Counted from the first letter of the stretch, positions 34,208-45,280 are shown. The stretch is DNA of 64,000 nucleotides from Cyclotella cryptica (GCA_013187285.1 JABMIG010000075.1:496001-560000), one strand, 5' to 3'. The notes: generated from the sequence alone by a model not told the origin. Translations and numbers: made by a program.

Positions 34208-35334
34208 ATGCAACATGACAAACGCATGGCAAAGGATCTGTATGCCAGTCAGCACGGATGCCATCTGAATAAAAATGAGGGGCTCTATGTGCGCTGGTCT
34301 TACTACAACAAGGAGAAAAAAGTTTCTGTCGGTGCTGAATACAACAAAATGAAAAGGGAGGCAATCAAGAATGGAGAACAACGTGTCAACATCAGTGAAT
34401 TGGGACGTATATGCAACGTTGGGTGGGACTATGCGAAGAAGGTAGCAAGTGAAATTGAGAGCAGTGGGAGAGTCATTGATCCATCTGAGGTCTATCAAAC
34501 AAGAGACGTCCCTCGAGGTCCGGGATCAATTGCAATGGACCAAACTGACTGTTTTGTGCTACTCTTTCTCTACCTTGAAGAGCCTTCCCGTACTTTATCA
34601 CAATATGTTAATCTGTTAGCTGTTCTCACGGGGACTCTTGTGGATAGGAGCACAATATCCAAATGGTTTAAGGACGCGTTTCGGTATCGGGGCAGTTGTG
34701 CCGCCCAAACAAAGTTCGATTGACAAATTCAGACCCAACAACATAATGAAAGCATACGACTATCTACTCATTCTGTCCCAGATAGCTCCGGGTCGTATTG
34801 TTTATGGAGATGAAAAACTATTGAAGGGCAGTGAGCTGTACAACAGGAAAACTAGACGCAACATGTTTACAGGGCAAGTGCCGCCCTGCTTTACACATTC
34901 TGATTTCCGAAACACATACTGCATTGCCGGATTCTGTACCACCAACCGTAACAAAACGCCTGTGTACTTTGACATTTTTCAAGGTGTCATGGATGGAGAT
35001 GAATTTGCAATCATACTCGAAGGAGCCATCGCAAGTGGTTTCATAATGGAGGGGGACGTGTTAGTACTTGACAACGCAACAACACATAATGGACTTATGG
35101 ATTATTTGTGGGGGAGATATGGCATTTTCCTCCTTTTTGCCTGCAAGAACACCAGAATGGAATCCAATGGAATTGTTGTGGAATGCACTCGTGCAGAGAC
35201 TCAAACTAATCCCACTTTGTGTTCTTCGTGACATTCAGCAAGATGCTACAGCACACGCTGCTCATTTTGTGCTTACACTTACCACTCACGAAGAAGTCGA
35301 TAGTTATTTTACGCATTGTGAGAAGTATTACTAA
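34208..35334 (+). pseudogene. IS630/Tc1-like DDE transposase, broken
   Basis: Three overlapping reading frames together cover one transposase. The first (34208–34723) is the DNA-binding part (VNISELGRICNVGWDYAKKV resembles a helix-turn-helix) with a basic N-terminus. The next (about 34700–35130) carries the first two catalytic Asp: VYGDEKLLKG and LVLDNATTHNG. The last (about 35120–35334) has LPARTPEWNPMELLWN with the Glu and the PxWNPxE signature typical of DDE_3/IS630. Spacing from second Asp to Glu is about 34, the Tc1 value. Two frame changes, near 34700 and near 35125, without convincing splice sites make it a pseudogene; sequencing error is possible. It inserts at TA. Confidence 0.83.
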
Positions 35335-35596
35335 CATAATTATTATTTTACTTCTGATAGTATACGAAATCTTGCCTATTATTGGGATTCGTGATGCAAT
35401 AATAGTGAACTCAGAATAATTAAAATATTATTGCCACGCCCAAGGTTGCAAAACAAAATGAAATTGTGCCACAGAAATAATTAATAAAATCGACTGTTAT
35501 ATTATTCGATATCTCATGAAATGGACTGTTATAGTATTTGATTTTCGTGACTATTGTTATCAAAACAATAAATAAGTCATGAATAACTACTATTCT

Positions 35597-36316
35597 TTAC
35601 TCATTCTTCCCCATAGAGCATAAAAGATGGGCAACATCATGCATTGTTTTCTGTTGAACAACCATGTGCTTCCAAGCATGGTCAGCGGCACCTTTGAGGG
35701 TGCCAATAATAGTGGTTGCTGTCCCGTAAAGAGTCTCACCGAAGGTCTGCCATGCTGTGATAGACTTCTTTCCCTTTTCAATAGCCTTCGTGCCCTCTTT
35801 GCGGACTCGTTTACGTAGACCCAATCTAAGGATGGAGTCGGGAATGGTGATAGAATCGGCTGATTGTTTCTTTAGAGTAGCCGTAATAGTTGGTAGCCTG
35901 GTATTGATGACAGGCTTGATAGGCAGAGAGAGCATGGCCGTGGGGCCAGCAGTATTTTCCGATAAATTGAGGTCGTTGCCATCGAAAGGATCCATCCCCC
36001 CAATAGATAAGTTCTCCTCGGACGGAGCAATATTATCGTACTCATTGTCCAGACCAAGCAATTCACGCTGTTGCTCGGTGTCAATGGACTCTTCGTCATC
36101 AACACTCGAATTATTCTCATCGTTGTCACTGGACAAATCAGAATCAAGGAGGTCAGAATAAATACCATCGTCGGCATCGCTCACCACAATAGATGATGCG
36201 GACTCCTGCGATAGATGATTATTGAGATGACGACTAGCTCGACCAGACCTACGTGTATTGGGTTCTCTGGGGGCTGCCGTTTTTTTTGCAGTGATTTTTT
36301 TCCTGGTCGGTGCCAT
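35597..36316 (-). CDS. Accessory ORF of the IS630/Tc1-type element (unrecognised, acidic)
   Basis: 239 aa from the Met at 36316 (MAPTRKKITAKKTAAPRE). The frame continues open upstream into the inverted repeat, but that Met is the first after the terminal region. N-terminus is basic with an AT-hook-like TRRSGRASRHL, followed by a long acidic Asp/Ser/Asn domain (~45–100, DDGIYSDLLDSDLSSDNDEN) and a C-terminal helical part (~165–239, LRKRVRKEGTKAIEKGKKS … HAWKHMVVQQKTMHDVAHLL). It could bind DNA and a partner, for example the transposase, but no family is recognised. It is intact while its transposase partner is broken. Confidence 0.65.
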   Translation of the reverse strand: MAPTRKKITAKKTAAPREPNTRRSGRASRHLNNHLSQESASSIVVSDADDGIYSDLLDSDLSSDNDENNSSVDDEESIDTEQQRELLGLDNEYDNIAPSEENLSIGGMDPFDGNDLNLSENTAGPTAMLSLPIKPVINTRLPTITATLKKQSADSITIPDSILRLGLRKRVRKEGTKAIEKGKKSITAWQTFGETLYGTATTIIGTLKGAADHAWKHMVVQQKTMHDVAHLLCSMGKNE

Positions 36317-36768
36317 CCTTCTAGTGTCGCCAGATACGGGCGACGAAAATAGAATTAGAGGGTGGGGCCGGCGGCAATGGCCATGTTGTGTGAAATCGAT
36401 TTTCTCGCGGAATTTTTTTGGATAGCTTCGGTCTGTTAGTACCAGTATACATATCCGGTACTTGCGATCAAGGCATAATAGTCTTTGCAGATCTTTGCCT
36501 ATCTGCCACTCATCTTTGCCGCCACTAAAATCGCTGAGCCTCTTCATTATTATTTTATTTTCATCTCAAACATCCATCATTCATTATCCAAGATCATTGC
36601 AAGTTCATTACACTTGTAGCTTAATCCACCACCTGCTTTAGCTGATCGTAGATCACCACCAGCCACGACCATTCGAACTGTTATAAACCAGCAACAAATC
36701 GCCTTTTTCATCATCGCCATTTGATCTTTGCTCAACAGCGACACAATCCAATCGAGCATCCATCCGCT

Positions 36769-38990
36769 ATGCCTTCTTTTTATAAGATCCAACGAATAGC
36801 ACTAGTTGCATCATTCCCAGTGATCCTCTGTTCTTCACTGCAAATCCACACTCATCGCCGTCACAAATCTCTATGGAATCCAATACATTGCCATCAATTC
36901 ACACGCCATATATCCCCATCAACCACAGCCTTATACAGCACCACCGACGAAGAGACACACGACGACGAAACTCTACTACAGTCCATCGACATTTCCACCC
37001 TCCAAAATCTATGCACTCAATACTCACTCTCCACCACAGGCACCAAGCAGGAATTACTCCAAAGACTACGAGACTATGCCAATCGTCAAGCCGAGTTGGA
37101 CGCGATACGTCGATTGGGGAGGAAAGAACGTGTAGAATCCAATTTAGAGGGGAAATCGAGACATACCTTTGTCGAAGAAGATGCATTTTATCCATACAAG
37201 GAGGCCGACGAGGAAGACAGTGGTTACTTTTACTATTCCGCACCGGAGAGTGACGAGGACAAGAAAAAGAAGAAGAAGGAGGAAGAGGAACGTATTCAAA
37301 AGCAAAAGCAATTTCAAGCCATGAGATCACCCCATCATATTACTGCTCCTCCCCCACCCAAAGAAATTGAACCGAATGAGAAGGGAGAACGAGTAGTCAC
37401 AATTTATTCTACCACGGACAATAATGATTTAACTTCGATGACCAATTCGGAAATGTCCATGGATGATATATACCAAAAATCGTCGTTGGGGACCAACCGA
37501 AGTCCGGAGGATTCACTCATCGGTGGACCCTTTGGCGATACTAGCGGTTCTCGACGGAAAAAGGAGGATGAGAGTCAGTTGGAAAAAGCAAAGGAAAACC
37601 TACGCGAATTGGTTGGTAATTTGCTCGCCACCACGGGAGCACCGGCATTTCAAGAGGATTACGAAGAAGAGAATGGGTCAGAGTCGAATCCATTTGAGAC
37701 GCCGTATGGCTTTGTTGGGTTTCAACCGGAGAGGATCCCGCCGAATCTTTTAGTCGAGTCTTCTTATGCGCTGCGTATGCAGAATGGAAAGGCTTTGAAG
37801 GAGGTGTTGTCTGAGTATGAGCTTCAGGCGATTGGTCACGTAAGTTCCTCTTTGAGTTTTATTGCTTTACCGATTGCTTAAAATTTGGCAATTTTTGTGC
37901 TCAACAAAAACAACGTAATAAACAACAAATAAATACTTTGAAAGGATGGAATGGCCGCAGACAACGTATCCAAGGGCGGAGGACATTACCGAGAAGTAGA
38001 AAAGGTGAGATCCTTCCTCGAAGGCTTTCGAAAATCTGAGGAACGACGCATCGCAAGAGAAACATCCACCATGCTCCTCGAACGCCTGGTGAAGGAAGGT
38101 GTCTCGGGCCTTGATCAAATGCTTGCAAGTATGCCCAAGGAAGGTGGAGATTCTAGCTACATGCTTGGTGTGAATGGTGGAGAGGCGGGGGAGTTGAATA
38201 CGGCTTTGGTGAGGTATTTGGAAGAGGCTATTAGAGAGCAGGAGCAACGGGTGGGAAAGGTACAAATTCGAGACCGAAAGGAGCGCCTGGGTGACACTAA
38301 TAGTTTAGGAGAAGAAGAAGAAAATGACATAGTGTGGAATGTTACTCGGGGAGAAGATGGGACGACCATTGAAACAATTGATCTCAGCGACCCCTTGCTC
38401 AGGGAGGAACTGGAAAGAACCAAGGCCAAATTGCCCCAATACAATGCAGATGACAACCTCTCATCAATGACGGTTCAAGAAAAAATGCTCTTGCTGCTAA
38501 AACTATTGCGAGATCGCGTCAAGGTGGAAGCTGTTATGGGTAATCATTCACAGGCGAGGAATTTGAGAATATTGGCCTATTGCTTAAAAGCCAGAAGTGA
38601 CGACGAAAGGCGCAAGTTTATCCTTGACGAGTTGGGCATGTCTCTGGATGTAAGTACAGTTGGTTTCTACTGCAATTATTGTGACCTGATTTCTTATGAC
38701 CGCCCCTTAATCTGACTGAATTTCTGTTGTAGGCACTAGATGTATTTTTTGACCTTGTAACGAGTTCCATCGACTATACCGAAGCACGAACGAACGACGG
38801 TTTCAGTTTCATGCCAGGCCAATCCCCCAAAACGGCTCTGTCACCATTACTGAACTTGACGAAGCTTCGTGCTATCAAAGAGCTTGTTGTCGAACTTAAG
38901 GCTAGCCAGCAGTGGAAAGCTTCTGGGGTTTCTCGCAAGGCTCAAGCTGCAAGCCCTGATGATAATAGGATGATTGACGAATTGATGTAA
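36769..38990 (+). CDS. SAP-domain protein, possibly organelle-targeted
   Basis: Three exons: 36769–37839, 37945–38649, 38733–38990, with GTAAGT donors; 677 aa. The N-terminus has a hydrophobic stretch (IALVASFPVILCSSL, ~10–24) then a basic, hydroxylated region (HTHRRHKSLWNPIHCH), consistent with a bipartite or mitochondrial leader; the diatom plastid ASAFAP motif is not evident. A SAP domain lies at ~70–105 (LQNLCTQYSLSTTGTKQELLQRL), a DNA/RNA-binding helix-turn. The middle is charged and repetitive (KKKKKKEEEERIQKQKQF, ~165–190). The C-terminal ~330 residues are mostly helical (for example MLLLLKLLRDRVKVEAVMG) and may contain repeats. SAP proteins of plant plastid nucleoids (pTAC3) are a loose comparison only. 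Start chosen at the Met before the leader; upstream the frame is open but has no Met. Confidence 0.8.
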
Positions 38991-39320
38991 ATCTTGATCA
39001 AAAGTAGTCTCGATTTTAATCTCTCAAGTCACAACTACATCTTGTAATCTACCTCTAGTGGTAGTCAGCTTGACGAGAAATGATGCACTTTCATTGCACA
39101 GCTAACATAGATTAAAGTTATTAGACCATCCAACGGAGGCCTCGACTATACGACAATCTTAATTCTTAAAACAGTCATGATCTACCCAGACACACATCAC
39201 AATCCACGAAGCTTGGTGCCCACAGCTTATGGAATTGATATTGTCAACAGGTTGTTATCAGTTATAACCTTGTAAGCCCACAACAAACAGCAATGCCCGA
39301 GTACAACAGACGAAAAAAGT
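38991..39320. other. Convergent 3' intergenic region
   Basis: 330 bp between the SAP gene and the small minus-strand gene; nothing recognised. Confidence 0.5.
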
Positions 39321-39911
39321 CTACTCTTTTTCCATCTCGATAGGCCGATAAAGCACCATAAGCAATTTTCCAGTGTTGTACTTCATCCCCCCTTTCACGC
39401 TTGCGTGGACCGCATTCATGGTGTCCATCCACTGTGTTAGCACACAAACATGAATTTGGTTAGAGATACATATTGAACCGTCAAAATGAAAGAGTATATG
39501 ACTGAGCGACGTACCTCCCGTTCATCTTCCTTCGGCATACGGATGTAGCCTGAAGAGTACAACGCGAGAGGAAAGAGAAAAGGAAGAAAATGATAAGAAG
39601 TGACAGAGGACTAACAATAGACCAGAATGCATCGATTAAAACGACGCAAACTACGAACTGAACTACGCACCCTTGTAAGCAATGTAATTGAACGCCTCCT
39701 CGAAGAAGTCAAAGTAGACACGCTGCCCCTTCTCTTCCCTCACAAGAAAATCTCCCTTCTCAAACCCGGAAGAAATCGTTGCGATCGACATGGGAGTGGA
39801 TTTTGCGTCATGGACCATGTCGTGGCCGTCACTGCCACGGTCGCGGTGAGACATGTTGTTTCCTTGCGCTTCGCTGTAGGGGGTCAGGGCGTGAACGTGA
39901 GAGGGGTCCAT
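39321..39911 (-). CDS. Small three-exon protein, unrecognised
   Basis: Exons 39671–39911, 39515–39549 (only 35 nt) and 39321–39431, all with GT–AG ends (GTGCGT, GTACGT) and continuous frame; 128 aa. Starts MDPSHVHALTPYSEAQGNN and ends LLMVLYRPIEMEKE. The middle is polar with a His/Asp cluster (MSHRDRGSDGHDMVHD), then DFLVREEKGQRVYFDFFEEAFNYIAYKG, a compact amphipathic region. No signal peptide or membrane segment. The tiny middle exon and the good consensus make it a credible gene despite its size. I do not recognise the family. It is divergent from the membrane protein gene to its right. Confidence 0.68.
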
Positions 39912-40507
39912 AACGATTCAGGGGGGTATATGCACGTCCGCTCAGTGATAGGGATGCGAAGATCGATTGGATAAAAGGGGTTCTAAGAGAGGGATCGACC
40001 AGCGATGAGGCTGGACGAATGCAAGAAGGTTTATGATATGGTTAACACTTCGCTAGAGGGGCGTTGCCCTTGCGTTTGTCCACGCAACGGTCCACATCTC
40101 ATACTATGTGTACGATATTGTATGGTACTTTACCATACCATACATGCCTAAGAGGTTGGATGAGCCCCAATTGAAGCTTCATCGATTCGAAAATTTGTTG
40201 TATTTATCGCGGACAAACCAAATTGATCATTTCCAATATCCTGCCATAATTTCTTCAATGCGAAGCTTTGCTTTCAAACGAAGTCTAATGTATTATGCCT
40301 CATTGGAATTTATTAAGCCGGGAATGATTTTACAATCGCGACCGCCAACGTCAATACCTGTCAATACAATACTCAATACAACATTCACACTCACCAGATC
40401 ACTCATGATCACGTGAAACAAGCAATAATCACTTGATAGCGTGAAACATTTTCATGAAGTCGTGGTCCTGTGGTGGCCCACAACAAAAGCCACTGTGAGA
40501 GGTGAAG
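39912..40507. promoter_or_regulatory. Divergent promoter region
   Basis: About 600 bp between the small gene (−) and the membrane protein gene (+). It contains a cluster of GTACGATA/TATGGTAC words at 40108–40150, like those elsewhere in the window. A further 5' exon for the plus gene cannot be excluded. Confidence 0.45.
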
Positions 40508-41980
40508 ATGAGACCTAAGGAGCCCAATCAACGACCAACCGTAAAATATCTCCCTGATTATCTCAAAGATCTCAATAAATCTCACAATATTTTCGTTAGC
40601 AGGGAATATTTGCAAGGGCTGCCAGTGCGGCCAACTAAGCGGAAGCACTTTGATCCAGACCGAGACAAATCTTCGTACAGTTCCGATGATGGGGCTTCGT
40701 TTTGCACGACCCTTTCGAACGATGTCACCTACGACAAATTGGGAGATAGATGTCGGGAAATCATTGTGTTGTTATTACCGCTGTTACTGGCCGCCACGGC
40801 AGCAGTAGTCACTCGGAGGAAACGAGAGGTCTTCCCAGTTGATAGTACTGTATCACACAACGATGCGAGCAGCACACCGACCCGGAGAAAAAAGAGAAAA
40901 AGGAAGAAAGGAAAAAGCAACACCCAAAAGGACAACTTTACAGATAAAGACACCATCAACGTGGATCTTGTTCAAAATTCACACGAGGTATCCCGTTTGA
41001 GTGATGATTCAAATAAAATTGAGTTATCAGCACTCGGTCAACTTGCACCCACCAACGGAACTATTCAATGTAATGACAATCTGAATGCAACAAACAACAT
41101 GGTTTTATTAACCAACTCTTCCAGAGCTACAAGTGGGCTGTGTTTATCGAACTTTTCTATAGACCAAGTGGCACAAATATGGGAGGCCAAAGGACTAGAT
41201 AGACAGAAGTCACTCGAACTAGCTGCTCACTTCGAGATGAAAATGCTGTTCTTTCGAGAACTGCTGCATTTTTTATCGACTGCATCGTTCCATTTCATGA
41301 AAAAAATCGAATCGATGCAATCAAAGAGTCACGAACAACTTGAAAGGCATCATAAAGAAAGAATGGATGCACCTCACCATGAGACGATGCTGAGGCACCG
41401 TGATCACCTCTCGTACATGCTACTGAAGGCACCAATTTTAAATCGATGCATATCAATAGCCATCGCTTCGAAATCATACTTTGCCAACGCAGAAATATTA
41501 TCACGGCATCGGTTTCCATCACTCAAAACAATTCTTAGCCAGATACTTTCTGCCATGTGCCCCAACTGCTCTGTTCCGAGCATGGAAGCATCTCAGCTGT
41601 CATTGATGTCCTTATATGCACCTAGCTTTTGGAGAAGTCTTACGTTTCAGGGTGTTGAGCTTGTATGCATTTGCCTATGCGCAATCAAGATTATCTTGTA
41701 TTCATCGCTGCTTGTTTTCTGTCGCCAATACATCTCGAAAAGCTTAAGCTGTGCGATCATTGCCGTCTTCTTTATTGATTGGAAGAACATTTTTGTGTTG
41801 GCAATTGCAGTTGTGTCAATGCATCTTATATTGACTCTAATTGTGCGTAGAATCTTGGATTCGAAAGTAGAGCACGTGTCAACGCATGAAGCTGCCAAGT
41901 ACTACGAGATTTCCATTTCAATGTGCGAGGTGTCCGCACATATTTTGTCCTTTTTGGTAGGATTTTACTTTAGCTTTTAA
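40508..41980 (+). CDS. Hypothetical multi-pass membrane protein
   Basis: About 490 aa from the Met at 40508 (MRPKEPNQRPTVKYLPD); the first exon may lie further upstream. A hydrophobic segment at ~80–100 (EIIVLLLPLLLAATAAVV) is followed by a very basic patch (~122–135, RRKKRKRKKGKS). From ~370 to the end come three or four hydrophobic segments (VELVCICLCAIKIILYSSLL; WKNIFVLAIAVVSMHLILTL; ILSFLVGFYFSF). The part between (~140–360) is mostly helical with His/Glu-rich coils (ERHHKERMDAPHHETML). No family recognised. Topology is likely four to five TM segments, with a long soluble loop. It is convergent with the sulfotransferase gene. Confidence 0.72.
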   Translation: MRPKEPNQRPTVKYLPDYLKDLNKSHNIFVSREYLQGLPVRPTKRKHFDPDRDKSSYSSDDGASFCTTLSNDVTYDKLGDRCREIIVLLLPLLLAATAAVVTRRKREVFPVDSTVSHNDASSTPTRRKKRKRKKGKSNTQKDNFTDKDTINVDLVQNSHEVSRLSDDSNKIELSALGQLAPTNGTIQCNDNLNATNNMVLLTNSSRATSGLCLSNFSIDQVAQIWEAKGLDRQKSLELAAHFEMKMLFFRELLHFLSTASFHFMKKIESMQSKSHEQLERHHKERMDAPHHETMLRHRDHLSYMLLKAPILNRCISIAIASKSYFANAEILSRHRFPSLKTILSQILSAMCPNCSVPSMEASQLSLMSLYAPSFWRSLTFQGVELVCICLCAIKIILYSSLLVFCRQYISKSLSCAIIAVFFIDWKNIFVLAIAVVSMHLILTLIVRRILDSKVEHVSTHEAAKYYEISISMCEVSAHILSFLVGFYFSF

Positions 41981-42071
41981 AATATGGCGCTGGCAATTGT
42001 TTTTGAATACCGGCCATCTGTTACCATATTCATCAAGTGAAAGCTTACTTGAATTTATTACGTTAAAGTAA

Positions 42072-43163
42072 TCATGCTGTATACGACTGGATTACGCTCT
42101 TTTGCTCTTCAAATAATGCTTCAACATAACGGTATAACCGCACATCAAGGGTATTCTTTCGGACAAGGATGTTCCACACAGTAGAACCCTCAACAACCTT
42201 TGGATGCTCGTTTGAATTCGTCACAGTGCCGGGGACCTTCGAACCAAAGAAATCATTCATGCAGTTTTGATTACGATCCATTGTTTCATCTACCCCCAGA
42301 ACAATGTTGAAACGCCTGAAGCTTTCTTCGATATCACTAAGCAAGCCGACAATTACATGATCTCTCAAAATTTTCTTCGCCACACGCAAGTCCCTCTCAC
42401 CGACTCTATCACCCCAAGCCTTGCCCGTCAATTTTTGTACCATGATATTCGAATCGGCTCCTGCGTGTTTAGTTCTGGCCCATTCCAGGATGGACATAGT
42501 CTGCCATTCCGGATGATAGGATTGTTCCCAATAAGCAACTTGCAAATAATAAAATTTACTGACGAGCCTTTCTACTGGATGACGAAACAAGGCTATGACT
42601 CGACCTTTATTTCGACCTTCCTTTTTATTGTCGAACAAGTGTTGGACAGCAGCGCCCATTTCCATCGAGACGATGACATCTGCCACGTGTGATTGCACCA
42701 ACCCCATTCCCTTTGCCCTAATGATGCCTTCGAGCACTGTCGTATCAACATTGACAGTCCTCCAATCTTCATCTGGGTATGGCTGGAAAACTACAAGCTT
42801 TTGTGAATTTTGATGACCGAATTGTGGTAAAACGCCTACACGTGTAGTGATAGTTTTCCCCATGCACGCATACAGCTTCTTCGCTGTCGTCCCACCACAT
42901 TTGGGAATGTGCCAAAACAAGATGGAATCAGATCCATTGGGTTTTTCTTGAATCTTCCGTAAATTCTTTCTCCAAGAGGGTAATTCAAGCCAATCAGAGA
43001 AAGCAGATTTTAGCGAATCTCTTTCACCCCTTGTTTCCTCGATTACTACTAGTTGATCTGGCTGGTCATTCCAATCGAAAGTAATATTGAACAAAGCCAA
43101 GACGAAAAATACGCCAAGAATAGCCATCCATTTCTTTTGCTGGGCTGTATGGGATCTCTTCAT
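42072..43163 (-). CDS. Type II membrane sulfotransferase (PAPS-dependent)
   Basis: Single exon, 363 aa. A short cytosolic tail (MKRSHTAQQKKW) precedes one transmembrane segment (~12–28, MAILGVFFVLALFNI), the layout of Golgi sulfotransferases. The 5'-PSB loop is at ~85–93 (HIPKCGGTT) and the 3'-PB at ~190–206 (ALFRHPVERLVSKFYYL), both nearly ideal for the carbohydrate-type (HS2ST/CHST-like) fold. They bind the donor PAPS, so the enzyme probably transfers sulfate to a polysaccharide or glycoprotein hydroxyl in the secretory pathway. The acceptor cannot be told from sequence. Start chosen at the Met before the basic tail and TM. Diatoms are known to make sulfated polysaccharides, which fits. Confidence 0.85.
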   Translation of the reverse strand: MKRSHTAQQKKWMAILGVFFVLALFNITFDWNDQPDQLVVIEETRGERDSLKSAFSDWLELPSWRKNLRKIQEKPNGSDSILFWHIPKCGGTTAKKLYACMGKTITTRVGVLPQFGHQNSQKLVVFQPYPDEDWRTVNVDTTVLEGIIRAKGMGLVQSHVADVIVSMEMGAAVQHLFDNKKEGRNKGRVIALFRHPVERLVSKFYYLQVAYWEQSYHPEWQTMSILEWARTKHAGADSNIMVQKLTGKAWGDRVGERDLRVAKKILRDHVIVGLLSDIEESFRRFNIVLGVDETMDRNQNCMNDFFGSKVPGTVTNSNEHPKVVEGSTVWNILVRKNTLDVRLYRYVEALFEEQKSVIQSYTA

Positions 43164-43758
43164 CTTCGCGCTATCAGATGATAATTATCACACACACCAT
43201 TGCTGCAACAGTGTCAGTCGCAAGCTCGTCGCAGCTAGTGGAGATAGTTTGAGTGTTGCAGCACTTCTCCCTGTAAATATGACTAGCAGACCTACGCTTG
43301 TTGATAGCCTGATTTGGCGGTAATGAAATGGCCTTCTTCGTTGTGTAGGGTTGTCTTCACATAACAAAAAAGACAACGCACTGCAGTAGGAATAATGGCC
43401 CAAAACTTCACGGTTAGCTTGACAAAGCGTTGCGTTGCCAGCATTTATTTTCGCGACATTCTACAAGACCTGACAAGGGCAATCGTTGGCATGTTCGCAA
43501 AACGTCTCCCTTATGAGTCGATGACATGTACTTGGTGTGGAGTCCAAGAGGGTATTCTATGTGCAGGCCCTGCTAAGCTCTCCAAAGGTATCTTACATGT
43601 AGGTAGGTAAATTGTATCGAATTGTACCCGTCGTAGCGCATAGTACAACAAATAAATCATGTGCTTTCTAGAACAACAAATAAATCATGTGCTTTCTATC
43701 TCTTAGAGCGTTATTGTATTGTACTAAACTGCTTTGACGTCCCAGAAGGCCACGTCCC
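43164..43758. other. Gene-free stretch with a dispersed repeat
   Basis: Contains a copy of a dispersed repeat (about 43541–43715) similar to 51283–51400, and within it a perfect 28-bp tandem duplication (43645–43700). No gene seen. Confidence 0.5.
43645..43700. repeat. 28-bp tandem duplication
   Basis: ACAACAAATAAATCATGTG and the following CTTTCTAG occur twice in immediate succession. Confidence 0.85.
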
Positions 43759-43881
43759 CCAGCAAGACAGGCAATTTTCGACTTTGGCGATAAGTATCGC
43801 CAGAAGGAGTCGTCAGATGTCGTCAAGAGATTTTGACGGTCGTCAAGGGGTCGTCACTAAAGTCGTCAGGGGTCGTCACTA

Positions 43882-44034
43882 CGTCCTCCGCTCAACGAAA
43901 AAAAGACGAGGACTTTAACATAAATTAGTACGTAGCCCCGTAAATCATAGAAATAATGTAAAACGGAGTACAACGCCTTAAAAGTTTATGACGTAGGGAC
44001 CCCCAGACTGCACACCGATCAATTTTTTTACCCC
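43882..44034. repeat. Inner inverted repeat of element B, left copy
   Basis: Pairs with 45584–45734 in inverse orientation with about two differences; starts CGTCCTCCGCTCAACG. Confidence 0.88.
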
Positions 44035-44523
44035 GTGGTCACATCAATCCCACCAAGACACTCTCATTATTCTTTTTTGCACGTGATATACATCACCATG
44101 AAAATTCTCGCCGCCCAATCTCGTCTCGTCTCGTGCTCCCTCCACACCCATCGCCACGATCCCCCCTCCACATCAGTCGATAGGGTACTTGATTTCCGAC
44201 GATTTGACCTGCTGGTTGCCCCGAAATCCACCGGAGGCGGCCGCAATTAAAAAAAACAGTAAGCACACTGTTCATGCTGTTAATTTGTTGTGTTTTGTTG
44301 CTGTCTGCACTCGACTGGATCGCACTTTGTGTTTTGAATTGTTCAAGCAACCAGATTCGCGTCCTCGGGGTTTGGCGACCTCGCAGGCATTCGGGAGTGT
44401 AACCACTTGCCGTCAAAGGATCTGGTTGATTGTTGATTCATTGCATGAATGCGATGCTGTCTTGTGAATTTATTGTTGTCGTGTACCAGTGATGAGAATT
44501 GTATGAACTTTGTATTATTTTAT

Positions 44524-45280
44524 TCAATCATGTATTGTCTCATCATTTGCATCCTCCCACGCAGCATAGTAGCGTTCAAATTTGGCATAGTCAAATTGAT
44601 CGTTCTCAGACAAATCTCCTACTACGTCCACTCCGTCATTAGCAATCAAGGACATTTCATCATCTGTCAGGTACGTTTGTATGTTTAACTCGTTGATGTT
44701 TGGTTTCACGAATTTTAGTGTTTGACCTCGTTTGTGATCTGGAATCAGTTCATCCTCAAGTGACTCGATCATTTGTACTCCAATTGCTTTTCTAACACGC
44801 ACATTTCCATTTTCATCTTCGTCATTCTCGCCATCCCAATCCTCCTCGTCGTCATAAATCGGAATGCAACACTTCCGCACGTTGAAATGCAATGCCCCTC
44901 CGAGTTTTGTGTGATCGTTTCCTCCCTTCTCCTCATATATTGCACAGGCAAGTTGCTCATTTTGAATGAACGCTCGAGACATGGATTCTCTACTTTCAGT
45001 GGCATTTGTCTGCCGTTTACTCGAGTGGTGAGTAGACAACTATGACGGACGTGAGACTTTTTCACATGCTCGTTGCCGGCTCACAGTGTCAATGTTTTTC
45101 TCCCGCAGAATTCTCTGGGGTGACATAACTTTTTCCACCTAAGGCGAATTGACAGAGAACTCCGTCGGCGTGATTTGGATCTAAGATGAAGGCATCTCCC
45201 CCTTCATGAAAAGGCTTCCCTGGTGGGTTCTTCGCAACCACAACTAAATTGCCTCTAGAGAGGAGAATTGGTTCGTCCAT
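44524..45280 (-). pseudogene. Degenerate coding segments inside element B (unrecognised)
   Basis: Two minus-strand open stretches: about 45089–45280 (MDEPILLSRGNLVVVAKNPP, HPNHADGV-like middle) and about 44524–45015 (contains RKCCIPIYDDEEDWDGENDEDENG, then an acidic C-terminus with FDYAKFERYYAAWEDAN). They read as protein but in different frames. Composition is acidic and the family unrecognised. They could be the remains of the element's own protein or of a captured host fragment. No DDE or zinc motif could be made out. Confidence 0.4.

Larger units (their letters stand above)
33913..36478 (+). mobile_element. IS630/Tc1-mariner-type DNA transposon with two convergent ORFs
   Basis: 2566 bp. 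The ends are inverted repeats of about 27 bp sharing GCCTTGATCGCAAGTACC (left ~33917; right in inverse orientation ~36458–36475), flanked by TA. A second inverted block follows inside: AAAATCGATTTCACACAACA left (33990) and its inverse right (36375–36396). It carries a transposase on plus (34208–35334) and a second ORF on minus (35597–36316), facing it across a 262-bp AT-rich gap. The neighbour at 31567 has the same plan. The inverted repeats are very similar, so the copy is not old, but the transposase frame is broken. Confidence 0.87.
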
